This document shows positions 9,141 through 17,848 of a stretch of DNA of 64,000 nucleotides, in pieces. The position numbers and the translations under genes were made by a program. The notes under the pieces were generated by a model. That model saw only the letters and a program-made list of their open reading frames with translations. It searched no databases and had not been told where the DNA came from. This stretch comes from DASZVN01 sp035547055 (lineage in GTDB: Bacteria; Pseudomonadota; Alphaproteobacteria; Rhizobiales; Methylopilaceae). Where the stretch lies: positions 1 through 64,000 of the forward strand of contig DASZVN010000052.1 in assembly GCA_035547055.1 (NCBI GenBank), read 5' to 3'. How positions within the stretch are numbered: the first letter of the stretch is position 1; every line of letters starts with the position of its first letter.

Positions 9141-10598
9141 TCAGTCGGTTTCGTTTGCGATGAGGGGCGGCGGGTGGCGCTCCACCCAGCCGGTCGCCGC
9201 GTCGTAAGCCTGGGCGAGCTGGAGCAGCAGAAAGTCCTGCCCCACCGGAGCCGCCATCTGCATCCCCATCGGCAAGCCGCGCGTGTCGAAGCCGACCGGG
9301 ACGTTCAGCGCGGGGCAAGCGCTCATGGTGACGACGATCGCGATTTCCATCCAGCGATGATAGCTGTCCATCGCCCGACCGGCGATCGCCTTCGGCCACG
9401 GCTCGGCCGCGGCGAACGGGAAGAGCTGGGCCGACGGCGCCAGCAGCACGTCGTAGCGCTCGAACAGGCGTCGCACAGCCTGGTACCAGGCGGTGCGGCC
9501 GACCGAGGCGCGATAGATCTGCTCGGCCGAGTGGCCCAGCCCGCGTTCGATCTCCCACACCATCTCGGCCTTGAGCTCCTTGCGCTTGGCCGGGTCGCGC
9601 CACAAGGCCGAGTATGTGCTCGCAACGTGCCACGAGCGCAGGGTGACGAAGTCCTCCCACAGGCGTTCCAGCGGATAGTCGGGCACGGCGGCCTCGACGA
9701 TGCAGCCGATGGTCTCGAAGGTCGGCAGGGCCCGTTCGCAGAGATCGAGAACCCCTGGCTCGAATGGGATCCGGCCGCCGAAATCGCCGCACCAGGCAAC
9801 GCGGAGCCCGCGAAGATCGCGATCGAGCCCGGCGAGGAAACGCGCCGGCGCCTCGCGGCCGGAGGTAGGGACGCGGCGGTCATGTCCCGCCTGTACGGAG
9901 AGGAGCAGCGCCAGGTCCGGCACGCTGCGCGCCAGTGGGCCGAGCACGGAGGGCGTGGGCAGGAAGACGTCCGGCTTCTCGGACGGGATTACGTCGGAGG
10001 AGGGCCGGAGCGCGAAGAGGTTGTTGTAGGCCGCCGGGTTCCTGAGCGAGCCGGCGAAGTCGCTGCCGTCGGCGACCGGCAGCATGCGGAGCGCCAGCGC
10101 TGCCGCGGCACCGCCGCTGCTGCCGCCGGCGGTGCGGGTCTGCTCATAGGCATTCAGCGTCGTGCCGAAGACGCGGTTGTAGGTCTGCGAGCCGAGGCCG
10201 AACTCGGGCGTATTGGTCTTGCCGACGATGATCGCGCCGGCGCGCTTCAGCCGCGTGACCTGGATCGAGTCCTGGTCGGGAACGAAGTCGCGGAAGAGCG
10301 GCGAGCCGAAGGTCGTCGGTATCGCAGCGGTCGGCTCCAGATCCTTGACCGCAAGCGGCAGGCCATGGAGCGGCCCCGGCCCGGCTCCGGACGCGAGAGC
10401 CTCGTCGCATGCACGGGCCTCGGCGCGTAGCGCGTCCGGCTTCCGGAGCGACACGATGGCGTTGACCCGCGGGTTCAGGCGGTCGATGCGGTCGAGATAG
10501 GCGTCCATTACCGCGGCGCACGATACGCGGCGCTCGCGGATTGCCGCCGCCAGCGCGGCCGCGCCGAGCGCGGTGATATCCGAAGTACCTTGGCCCAT
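9141..10598 (-). CDS. Amidase (amidase-signature family), second copy
   Basis: About 485 residues, diverged from the amidase immediately downstream. The triad is complete: Lys in LHGLPLAVKDLEP, cis-Ser in TAGGSSGGAAAALAL, nucleophile Ser in DGSDFAGSLRNPA. The last motif has FAG where most family members have GGG. Two in-frame ATGs (10604 and 10598) are possible; AGGGA is better spaced for 10598. Two different amidases behind one importer suggest sequential cleavage, or a broad range of amide substrates. Confidence 0.92.
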   Translation of the reverse strand: MGQGTSDITALGAAALAAAIRERRVSCAAVMDAYLDRIDRLNPRVNAIVSLRKPDALRAEARACDEALASGAGPGPLHGLPLAVKDLEPTAAIPTTFGSPLFRDFVPDQDSIQVTRLKRAGAIIVGKTNTPEFGLGSQTYNRVFGTTLNAYEQTRTAGGSSGGAAAALALRMLPVADGSDFAGSLRNPAAYNNLFALRPSSDVIPSEKPDVFLPTPSVLGPLARSVPDLALLLSVQAGHDRRVPTSGREAPARFLAGLDRDLRGLRVAWCGDFGGRIPFEPGVLDLCERALPTFETIGCIVEAAVPDYPLERLWEDFVTLRSWHVASTYSALWRDPAKRKELKAEMVWEIERGLGHSAEQIYRASVGRTAWYQAVRRLFERYDVLLAPSAQLFPFAAAEPWPKAIAGRAMDSYHRWMEIAIVVTMSACPALNVPVGFDTRGLPMGMQMAAPVGQDFLLLQLAQAYDAATGWVERHPPPLIANETD

Positions 10599-10909
10599 CC
10601 GCATTCCCTCTGCGCGAGGTTAGGCCGCTATCTGCGCCAGGGCAGGCGGATCGGCGGCAAACCGGCGCCCCGGCCCGCCGGCGATGGGGAGGCGACGAAA
10701 AAATCGGCGGTGACGTCGATCTCGATCATGATCGGGTCGGCGAGGGTCCCAGAGTCTCCCGCGGAAAAATTCGGCGCCGCCACCGGCTCGGCGATGACGG
10801 CGGCGATCGTGCGGACGCCAGGGGAGGCGGTCTCCCCTCCGACGAGGCCGGCGCGCCGCCGGGCAAGGCCCGCGCGCCCGTCCGCTGCGTTCAGGATCGG
10901 GCGCCAAGA
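10599..10909 (-). other. Spacer with an open in-frame stretch after the binding-protein stop
   Basis: No start-to-stop gene is supported in these 311 bp. On the minus strand the frame of the upstream binding protein stays open for about 93 codons after its TGA (10909 down to TAG at 10630-10628). It has coding-like third positions and segments such as VRTIAAVIAEPV and ADPIMIEIDV. It could be a remnant of a lost gene or chance openness in GC-rich DNA. No product is assigned. Confidence 0.3.
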
Positions 10910-11884
10910 TCAGTGCGCGGCGAGCAACATGCTGTTCGGGTCCATCTTGCCGTGCAGCAGGCCTTCCCGCTGCAGCAGGTCGATCCACCAGGCGATCTGG
11001 CCGGCGTTCACTGGCAGCTTGAATTCGGGAATGGTGACGTGGTCGGCGATGCCCGGCGGCAATTTGGTCCACTTGGCGAGACTTGCACGCGCCTCCTTGT
11101 CGTGCGCCCTGATATAGGCTCGGCCCTCCGCCATGGCGTCGATGAACTTGGCGATGGCGTCGCGGTTGGCCTCCGCCCATTTCTGCGTCGAGAGGTAGAA
11201 GTCGATCAGCGTGCCGTCGGGCACGGTCTTCATCATGTCGGCAAAGGAATAGCCGATCTTGCGGTCGATGATGCGGCGATAGAACGGATCGACGCTGACG
11301 GCGGCATCGATCCGCCCGGCCTTGAGCGCATCGCCCTGCTCGGGAAACGGCACTTCGACATACTTGACCTTGTTCGGGTCGACCCCGCTTTCCTCGAGCC
11401 AGCGGCGCACCATCACCCAATGGTAGGACCGCAATGTCGCGACGCCGATCGACTTGCCGACGAGGTCCTGCGGCGCGTGGATGCCGCTGCCGGTCCGCGC
11501 CAGGATGCCGACGCCAAGCTTCGGCTCTGGAAACGCCACCGCGCCGGCGACGATGGTGAACTTGAGGCCGGCTTCCTCGGCCTGCAGCGCCGTCGGCGCC
11601 ACCGAGGTGCCGATGTCGGCGCTGCCCGAGACCAATCCTGTGATGATTGCGCCGGCATTGGGGACCGCCTTCAGCTCGACGTCGAGGCCGCGCTGTTCGA
11701 AGAAGCCGCGATCCTTGGCAACATACAGCGGGAGGGAATCACCGATCGGTATGTAGACGACTTTGATCGTCTTCAGCGCCGCGGCGGACGCCGGCGGAAC
11801 GGCCGGCTGCGCGCAAAAGGCCAATGCGACGCCTACTGCGAGTCCCGCCGCACGCAGCGCACCCAGCAAATGACCTCCGCGCAT
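10910..11884 (-). CDS. NitT/TauT-type ABC substrate-binding protein (NMT1/THI5-like)
   Basis: Periplasmic binding protein of about 324 residues with a Sec signal (hydrophobic core LAVGVALAFCA, cleavage near ASAA). It contains the NMT1/SsuA-like fold: LKTIKVVYIPIGDSLPLYVA at the mature N-terminus, GLDVELKAVPNAGAIITGLV, SADIGTSVAPTALQAEE and GKSIGVATLRSYHWVM. The frame is open further upstream, but ATG 11884 follows GGAGGGA by five bases. It lies downstream of the importer core that has another binding protein at its head, so it may be an alternative receptor for the same permease. The ligand is unknown; the family covers sulfonates, nitrate, pyrimidine precursors and aromatic acids. Confidence 0.88.
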   Translation of the reverse strand: MRGGHLLGALRAAGLAVGVALAFCAQPAVPPASAAALKTIKVVYIPIGDSLPLYVAKDRGFFEQRGLDVELKAVPNAGAIITGLVSGSADIGTSVAPTALQAEEAGLKFTIVAGAVAFPEPKLGVGILARTGSGIHAPQDLVGKSIGVATLRSYHWVMVRRWLEESGVDPNKVKYVEVPFPEQGDALKAGRIDAAVSVDPFYRRIIDRKIGYSFADMMKTVPDGTLIDFYLSTQKWAEANRDAIAKFIDAMAEGRAYIRAHDKEARASLAKWTKLPPGIADHVTIPEFKLPVNAGQIAWWIDLLQREGLLHGKMDPNSMLLAAH

Positions 11885-12170
11885 CTTGTCCCTCCGTCCG
11901 TTGATCTCTCGTCCTCTGGCCTGCCGCGCCCTCGGAGACTTGGCGGTCTCGTCACACCGCGCCATCGCGGGGTGCTTCCAGCGCGGTCAAAAGGGGGCAG
12001 TCCAAAGGAGGCGTTGCGATTGGTTGACGATGAAACAGTTAGAGGCCCCGGCAGGCGCCGTCCACCCCTGGTGCGGAACCTGCTCAATTGGCCGCGGTCG
12101 GAAAACGCCCGCGAATTCGCCAGTGGAGATTGGCAAGGTCCTCCGTCCATTCCGAAGGGCCGCTCGTCGG

Positions 12171-13085
12171 TCAGGCGCTGCCGTGGCCGCCCGGCGGTGG
12201 AGCGCGCTCGCCGTTGCGGGCCCCTTGCGGCACGGTACCGTTGTCGATCCGATCTGCGAGGAATCGGTTGAAGGCGTCGGGGGCTTCGTACTGGACCCAG
12301 TGACCCGCCCCTGGGACGATTTCGGTCACGACGTCCGGCTTGAGGCGGCGCAGGACCGCCACGCGATCCGCGACCGGCTGCGAGGTGACGTCGTGTGCGC
12401 CCCAGATGGCGGCGACCGGCGCCGCAATCGCCGGCAGCCAGCGCACCAGCCAGTCCGGCGTTGTCGAGCCGATGCTGCGGAAGCGGGCGCGCATGACGTT
12501 GTCAGCCTGCAGGCGCACGGCGAAGTCGTCGATCTTGGTGGTGTCGTGCAGCATCAGGCGGCCGAGATTGGTGCGTTGCACCGCCGCGATTTCGTCGGCG
12601 CTCATGCGGCGGCTCATTCGTTCGAGGCCGCTGCCCTGGGGCGCGCGTGACAAGCCCCAGGCCGTCGAGCCGACCAGGACGAGCAGCTCCACCCGCGCAC
12701 CGGCGGCCGCCGCGATCGGGGCGGTCATCAGCGCGCCGAAGGAGAAGCCGACGAGTACATAGCGCTCACCCGGCCGGAGCAGCGTGTCGAGGCCGGCCGT
12801 AACGATCGCCGCGTTCTCCTCCACCGTCGTGCCGGGAGGTGGCGCCGCCGAATCGCCGAGCCCCGGAAGGTCGGGCACGATCACCCGCCGGCGCTGGGCC
12901 AGCGGGTCGATGTTGCGCAGCCAGTGCGTCCAACTGCCGTAGCCGCCGTGGAGGAGGACGACAGGCGGGCCGTCGCCCCACACCCGCCAGGCCATCACGC
13001 CCTCACCGCAGGCGGTGGCATGCCGGCGGGCGCGGCGCTCGATCGCCGCGACGGCGGCCGGCAGCGGTGGGGCCTCGCGCGTCAT
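12171..13085 (-). CDS. Alpha/beta-hydrolase fold enzyme
   Basis: A 304-residue alpha/beta hydrolase. The oxyanion region LLHGGYGSWTHW, nucleophile elbow GFSFGA (Ser in G-x-S-x-G), acid candidate in AIWGAHDVTSQ and catalytic His in VPGAGHWVQYEAP occur in family order. No signal peptide is seen, so it is likely cytoplasmic. It sits between an importer permease and a second binding protein on the same strand, consistent with hydrolysis of an imported ester, lactone or ring-cleavage product. Substrate class cannot be resolved. Confidence 0.88.
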   Translation of the reverse strand: MTREAPPLPAAVAAIERRARRHATACGEGVMAWRVWGDGPPVVLLHGGYGSWTHWLRNIDPLAQRRRVIVPDLPGLGDSAAPPPGTTVEENAAIVTAGLDTLLRPGERYVLVGFSFGALMTAPIAAAAGARVELLVLVGSTAWGLSRAPQGSGLERMSRRMSADEIAAVQRTNLGRLMLHDTTKIDDFAVRLQADNVMRARFRSIGSTTPDWLVRWLPAIAAPVAAIWGAHDVTSQPVADRVAVLRRLKPDVVTEIVPGAGHWVQYEAPDAFNRFLADRIDNGTVPQGARNGERAPPPGGHGSA

Positions 13086-13251
13086 TCCGGCTTCCGAGCG
13101 CCGACTCCCACGAGGAGCGCGTGCGAGGAATGCCGGGATACGGCCGACGCCGCCATGGCGGAAGGCGGCGCGGGTCGTTTCGTCAAAGCCTCCTCGTTTC
13201 GCGAGCGCGGTCGCTGAAAGCGGCGGCCGTCAAAGCGCATCCGGGTGCCCC

Positions 13252-14061
13252 TCAGCCACGCCAGCGTGACGCACCGGCTTCTCGCCCGGTCAGAAGCGCA
13301 TTCACGACGGCGCTGATTGCGACCAGGACCGTCGCGGCGGCGAAAACGCCCGTGGTATCGAAGCGCGCCGAGGAGGAGGCAATGAGAAAGCCGAGCCCTC
13401 GGTTCGACGACAGAACCTCCCCGCCGACCGTCGTCACCAAGGTGATGCTGACGCTGATGCGCATCGCCGTCAGGATCCAGGGCAGCGTGGCCGGCAGGAG
13501 GAGCTTGCTCAGGATTTCGCTCCGGCTCGCCCCCATGATCCGGAGGCTCGCGATCAGATCGGGGTCGACGTCGCGCACGCCGTCGCGGGTCGAATACAGC
13601 GTGATGAAGAAGATGACCGTCGCTACCAGAGCGATCTTGGATTGCAGCCCGATGCCGAAACCGATGACAAAGAGGGGCAGCAGCGCCAGCTTGGGCAGCC
13701 CGTAGAGCGCCGCGATGAAGAGCGACAGCACGCGGTCGGCGAAGCGCGCGATTCCGAGGAGGAAGCCCACGGCGATGCCGCAGAGCCCGCCGGTCACGTA
13801 TCCGGCCCCCCAGGCCTCGATTGTCGCCAGCAGATGCAGGCCGAGCGTGCCGTCGATCGTCCAGCGCCAGAGGCGCACTGCGATGTCTGCAGGATCGCTG
13901 ACCCAGAGCTGCGCGGCCAGACGGTCCGACGCCACCTGCCAGAACAGGAGGAGCGCCAGCACGATCAGGACGCGCCCAACGGCTACCAGCGGCACGGCCC
14001 GCGCCGGCCGTCGCTCCTGGGTGACCGCCGTTATGGCGTCAAGCCGGGCCGATGCCGACAT
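13252..14061 (-). CDS. NitT/TauT-type ABC transporter permease
   Basis: Inner-membrane permease of 269 residues (SsuC/TauC family) with about six hydrophobic segments. The ATPase-coupling EAA loop is recognisable as DPDLIASLRIMGASRSEILS. Its ATG overlaps the stop of the upstream ATPase (TGATG), indicating one transcript and coupled translation. Confidence 0.92.
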   Translation of the reverse strand: MSASARLDAITAVTQERRPARAVPLVAVGRVLIVLALLLFWQVASDRLAAQLWVSDPADIAVRLWRWTIDGTLGLHLLATIEAWGAGYVTGGLCGIAVGFLLGIARFADRVLSLFIAALYGLPKLALLPLFVIGFGIGLQSKIALVATVIFFITLYSTRDGVRDVDPDLIASLRIMGASRSEILSKLLLPATLPWILTAMRISVSITLVTTVGGEVLSSNRGLGFLIASSSARFDTTGVFAAATVLVAISAVVNALLTGREAGASRWRG

Positions 14062-14852
14062 CAGGCATCGCCCCCCGTGCCGAACTCCTCTTTCAGCTCG
14101 TTCCAGAGGAGATCGTGATAGCCGGCGAAGTCCGGCGTGAAGCGAACGGAGACGATATCGCGGGGCTGCGGCAAGTCGATCTTGCAGAGTCGGCGGATGC
14201 GCCCGGGGCGGCGGGTGAACACCGCGACCTCGTCCGCGAGCGCGATCGCCTCGGTGAGGTCGTGCGTGACGAAGAGCACCGTCATCTGCCGCAAATGGGT
14301 CAGCCGAGCCAGTTCCTGTTGCATGACGAGCTTGAGCTGGGCGTCGAGGGCGCCGAACGGCTCGTCGAGGAGCAGCGTCTCCGGCTCGTAGATCAGCATC
14401 CGGGCGAGGGCGGCGCGGCGTCGCATGCCGCCCGACAATTCGGACGGATAGTGCCGGCCGAAGCCGGCCAGGCCGACAAGCTCCATCATCTGCTCGACCC
14501 GGTCGTGACGCTCAGCGCGGCCAAGCGCGCGGCAGGCGAGTTCGAGCGGCAGGCCGATATTGTCGGCCACGCTCCGCCACGGCAGGAGCGTATCCTTTTG
14601 CGTCATGTAGCCGACGCGGCGGTTGGGTCGTTCGACCGGATTGCCCCGATAGCGGACGGATCCGGCGCTCGGGTCGAGCAGCCCGGCGACGAGGTTCAAC
14701 ACGGTCGACTTCCCGCAACCCGATGGCCCGACCAGCGCGACGAAGCGCTGGGGGCGGACCACAAGATCGACCTCGTCCAGCGCCTTCGCGATGACGCCGC
14801 GCGCATCGAACAGCTTCGCAACTCCAGTCAGCTCGATCACCGGCTCGTCCAT
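14061..14852 (-). CDS. NitT/TauT-type ABC transporter ATPase
   Basis: A 263-residue ATPase with Walker A GPSGCGKST, Q-loop YMTQKDTLLPWRSV, signature LSGGMRRRAALARML, Walker B LLLDEPFGALD and H-loop FVTHDLTEA. It closely follows the SsuB/TauB pattern and powers the two flanking permeases, which may form a heterodimer. It lies in the minus-strand operon after a permease and a binding protein. Confidence 0.95.
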   Translation of the reverse strand: MDEPVIELTGVAKLFDARGVIAKALDEVDLVVRPQRFVALVGPSGCGKSTVLNLVAGLLDPSAGSVRYRGNPVERPNRRVGYMTQKDTLLPWRSVADNIGLPLELACRALGRAERHDRVEQMMELVGLAGFGRHYPSELSGGMRRRAALARMLIYEPETLLLDEPFGALDAQLKLVMQQELARLTHLRQMTVLFVTHDLTEAIALADEVAVFTRRPGRIRRLCKIDLPQPRDIVSVRFTPDFAGYHDLLWNELKEEFGTGGDA

Positions 14853-14882
14853 TCGCCGTCAGCTTTCTCGTTGGGGCTGCGC

Positions 14883-15659
14883 TCAGGGACGCCAGCGCAG
14901 CAGCCACGTCTCGAGCCGTTGGGCCAGCGCATTCATGACCACCCCGACCACCATCAGCACGGCGAGCGCGGCGTAGAGCCCCGCCATGTCGAAGTCGTTG
15001 CCCGAGTCCATAAGAAGATTGCCCAACCCCGCCCGCGCAGCCAGCATCTCGCCGATCACCGCTCCGATCAGCGCGAAGGGGAGGGCGGTCTTCAGCCCCG
15101 AGAGGATTCGCGGGGCGCACGCGGGTGCGATCACCTTGACGAAGCGTTCGCGCCGGCTCGCACCCATGATGTCGGCCATGGCAACGAGGTCCGGATCGAC
15201 CTCCTGGGCTCCGGCGAAGGTGTTGAAGAACAGCAGAAAGAACGACGACAGCGCGATCAGCATCACCTTCGACGCCGAACCGACGCCGAACCACATGATC
15301 AAGAGCGGCGTCAGGGCGATGAATGGCACGCTGTAGAAGAGTACGACAATGGGCCGGAGCAGGGCGCCGGCGACGCGGGCGCGGCCGAGGAAGAGACCGG
15401 CCACGATGCCGGCCGGCACGCCGAGGACGAGGCCCGCGGCGATCTCGAAAAGGGTGACGCCGAGGTTCAACCAGAGTACCGAGCGCGCCCAGCCCGCCAG
15501 CACCGCGGCGATGTCGCTCGGCGTGCTGGTCAGGCTGGAATCGACGAGGCGTCCATAAGCCTCCCAGCCGGCGAGAATCACCCCGGCGAGCGCCAGCCTG
15601 AGCACCACCACCAGCAGCCGGCGCTCGCCGCGGCGCGGCGGCGCCGCGCTCATCGCCAT
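14883..15659 (-). CDS. NitT/TauT-type ABC transporter permease, second
   Basis: A 258-residue permease, paralogous to the one at the other side of the ATPase gene. The coupling loop is DPDLVAMADIMGASRRERFV. ATG 15659 (MAMSAA) is used here; MSAAPP two codons on is an alternative. Two permeases around one ATPase suggest a heteromeric channel rather than the usual SsuC homodimer. Confidence 0.92.
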   Translation of the reverse strand: MAMSAAPPRRGERRLLVVVLRLALAGVILAGWEAYGRLVDSSLTSTPSDIAAVLAGWARSVLWLNLGVTLFEIAAGLVLGVPAGIVAGLFLGRARVAGALLRPIVVLFYSVPFIALTPLLIMWFGVGSASKVMLIALSSFFLLFFNTFAGAQEVDPDLVAMADIMGASRRERFVKVIAPACAPRILSGLKTALPFALIGAVIGEMLAARAGLGNLLMDSGNDFDMAGLYAALAVLMVVGVVMNALAQRLETWLLRWRP

Positions 15660-15710
15660 GGCCGTCTCCCGGCGCCTGGGCCGCGCGCCGCCGTCCCCGG
15701 TGCCAAAGCC

Positions 15711-16754
15711 CTACTCGGACCCGAGGATCTCGGCAGCCGCCTTCTTCGCAAAGCTGTTGTCGACCGAGGCGGCGAAGTCGGCCTTGATCGGCTCCTTCTC
15801 GCCCATCTGGACCCACTTCGCGACCTTGTCGAATTCAGCCTCGGTCAGGACTGGCGTGCGTGCCGCCCCTCTCTGGTACTGGCGGATCATTGCGTCGTAG
15901 ACCTTAGGGTCCTTCACGACGGAGTATTGGAAAATATCCTTCCGCGTCTGCTCGGGATGGTCGATGTTGAACTTGATCGCCTCGGTCAGGGCGCGTGTCA
16001 CCTTGGTGATGACCTCGGGATGCTGCGCAATGTAGGTTCGCGTCGCCATCATCCCGGTGAAGGGCATGCCCTGCAACGAGGGAATGCTGAAGGCGCTGAT
16101 CGCCACTTGGCCATAACCCTTGGAGACCGCCATCGTGTCGATCGGCGTCGACATCGAGAGCCCATCGACCATATTGCGCTGGAGCGCGCCGAGCATGGCG
16201 GGCACGGAGGCCATCGGCTGGAGGTGCACGAGGCCGTCGGCGTTCAGCCCGTTCTGCTTCATGAGGAAGCGGACGAAGGTATCGGACGCGCCGCCCGGGG
16301 CGGTGATGCCGATGGTCAGCCCCTTGAGACGGGAGAGCTTCTCCTTGAGCGGCATGTCGGGCTTGATGCCGGATTTCGCCATCGCCTTGTTCGACAGCAC
16401 GACCGTGTAGGGATCCACCGCGAACAGTTCGGCGAACTCGACCAGGCCGGCGGCGCGCTCGCCGGGGACGACCATGTGCTCCAGCGCCGCAGGCGCCACC
16501 TGCGCGCTGCCGCCGACCAGCGAGGCGACGAGCTGCGAGCCGCCGCGCAGCGTCAGCCAGTCGACCTTGAGCCCCTCCTTCTCGAAGAAGTGCTCGGCCA
16601 TGGCGACGTAGATCGGATAGAAATGATAGAGACCATCGCCGCCGAAGCCGATCGTAATCTTGATCGGCTCGGGCTGTGACTGTGCGGCCGACGGCTGAGC
16701 GCCAAGAAGCGCCGCAGCGACTGCCATCGCCGGCAATGCGAAGGTTCTGAGCAT
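15711..16754 (-). CDS. NitT/TauT-type ABC substrate-binding protein, first gene of the importer operon
   Basis: A 347-residue periplasmic receptor with a Sec signal (cleavage near SAAQS). Family features are IKITIGFGGDGLYHFYPIYV, GLKVDWLTLRGGSQLVASLV, AQVAPAALEHMV and LTIGITAPGGASDTFVRFLM. The last is the usual small-ligand loop. It heads the minus-strand block and shares a divergent promoter region with a plus-strand SDR gene. Ligand unknown. Confidence 0.9.
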   Translation of the reverse strand: MLRTFALPAMAVAAALLGAQPSAAQSQPEPIKITIGFGGDGLYHFYPIYVAMAEHFFEKEGLKVDWLTLRGGSQLVASLVGGSAQVAPAALEHMVVPGERAAGLVEFAELFAVDPYTVVLSNKAMAKSGIKPDMPLKEKLSRLKGLTIGITAPGGASDTFVRFLMKQNGLNADGLVHLQPMASVPAMLGALQRNMVDGLSMSTPIDTMAVSKGYGQVAISAFSIPSLQGMPFTGMMATRTYIAQHPEVITKVTRALTEAIKFNIDHPEQTRKDIFQYSVVKDPKVYDAMIRQYQRGAARTPVLTEAEFDKVAKWVQMGEKEPIKADFAASVDNSFAKKAAAEILGSE

Positions 16755-16861
16755 ATCCTCGCCTCCCGTGGAATTTATTGTGAGGACTGGCGTTCGCGCC
16801 GGCCCACCGGCACCCCGGCTGGCGCCGTCGGCGGTAGCATCTCGTTGCCCGAGGCGCCAAT

Positions 16862-16871
16862 TGTGCGGACC
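16862..16871. promoter_or_regulatory. Operator-like half site (TGTGCGGACC)
   Basis: Differs by one base from TGTCCGGACC upstream of the TauD-type gene. It lies 34 bases from a second copy (16896-16905) in the divergent promoter region between a binding-protein gene and an SDR gene. Candidate GntR-type operator; inference only. Confidence 0.35.
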
Positions 16872-16895
16872 GTCCCGGTCGCCTATCGTCCAATC

Positions 16896-16905
16896 TGTAC
16901 GGACA
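16896..16905. promoter_or_regulatory. Operator-like palindrome (TGTACGGACA)
   Basis: Preceded by ATC as in the copy near the GntR-type gene (ATCTGTnCGGAC on one strand). It matches the TGTCCGGACA consensus at nine of ten bases. It lies 64 bases upstream of the SDR start. Candidate binding site of the GntR/UTRA regulator encoded at 20923. Confidence 0.4.
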
Positions 16906-16968
16906 CCTTATCGGCGTCAAGCGCAATTGGGCGCTCGTCGGCAGTGGCGGGGAAGCTGGGAGATCGGC

Positions 16969-17733
16969 GTGGAACGGCTGAAGGACAAGGTGGTGGTGAT
17001 CACCGGGGGCGCCGCGGGAATCGGGGCGGCGACGGCGCGGCTCTGCGCTGCGGAGGCGGCAAGGGTGGTGTCCTTTGACATCGACGCCGCGGGTGGCGAG
17101 GCGGTGGCGGCGGCGGTCCGCGATGGAGGCGGCGAGGCTCTGTTCGTTCGGACCGACGTGACCGACGAGGCGAGCGTCAAGGCCGGGGTCGCCGCCACGG
17201 TGGCGCGGCACGGGCGCATCGACGCCCTGATCAACGTCGCCGGCGGTTCCGCCGTCACCGACGCGCCGGTGCACGAGGTCGACATGGCCTTGTGGGACAA
17301 GACCATCGGGCTCGACCTCAAGGGTACGTTCCTATGCTGCCGCCATGTCGTGCCCGTGATGATCGAAAGCGGCGGCGGCGCCATCGTCAACACCTCCTCA
17401 TGGGCGGCGCTCTCCGGCTTTCGCAAGCACGTATACGTCGCCGCGAAGGGCGGCGTCGTGGCGCTGACCCGGGCGCTCGCCGGCGAATACGCCCAGCACC
17501 GCATCCGTGCCAACGTCGTCTGCCCCGGCGGCGTGATGACCGAGCGCAGCCGACAACGCTACGGAAGCGGCGCTCCGGCCGACCCCGCGCGCCAGCAGGA
17601 GCGCGCCAAGTACCCGTTCTTCACCGGGGAGCCGAGCGACGTCGCCGCCATCAACGTCTTTCTCGCAAGCGATGAGTCGCGGATGATTACGGGAGCGACC
17701 ATCCAGGCCGACGGTGGCCGCGCCTCGTATTGA
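16969..17733 (+). CDS. Short-chain dehydrogenase/reductase
   Basis: Classical SDR of about 254 residues, an NAD(P)-dependent oxidoreductase. It has the cofactor motif TGGAAGIG, the NVAGG motif, and the catalytic Ser (NTSSWAAL) with YVAAK (Y-x3-K). The frame opens earlier, but GTG 16969 after GGGAG gives the normal SDR N-terminus. An acidic residue (FDID) at the end of the second strand suggests NAD(H) preference. It is followed by a TauD-type dioxygenase and an MmgE/PrpD gene on the same strand. Substrate unknown. Confidence 0.9.
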   Translation: MERLKDKVVVITGGAAGIGAATARLCAAEAARVVSFDIDAAGGEAVAAAVRDGGGEALFVRTDVTDEASVKAGVAATVARHGRIDALINVAGGSAVTDAPVHEVDMALWDKTIGLDLKGTFLCCRHVVPVMIESGGGAIVNTSSWAALSGFRKHVYVAAKGGVVALTRALAGEYAQHRIRANVVCPGGVMTERSRQRYGSGAPADPARQQERAKYPFFTGEPSDVAAINVFLASDESRMITGATIQADGGRASY

Positions 17734-17772
17734 CGTGCAAATCGCATTGACTTCATTTGCCGCCGGCGCAAA

Positions 17773-17782
17773 TGTCCGGACC
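17773..17782. promoter_or_regulatory. Operator-like palindrome (TGTCCGGACC)
   Basis: Lies 67 bases upstream of the TauD-type start. A partial copy (CGCGGACA) follows two helical turns on, near 17795-17802. Same motif as at 20798-20807 and 16896-16905. Confidence 0.42.
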
Positions 17783-17848
17783 GAATTGGCAAGGCGCGGA
17801 CAGCGCACCATGCCGCCGCCACGGGAGTCCCTCGAAGGGGGAGAGACC

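Noticed and set aside
14052..16679. An 875-codon open frame on the plus strand
   Set aside because: It runs antisense to the ATPase, permease and binding-protein genes, has no family features, and reflects GC-rich codon bias in the opposite strand.
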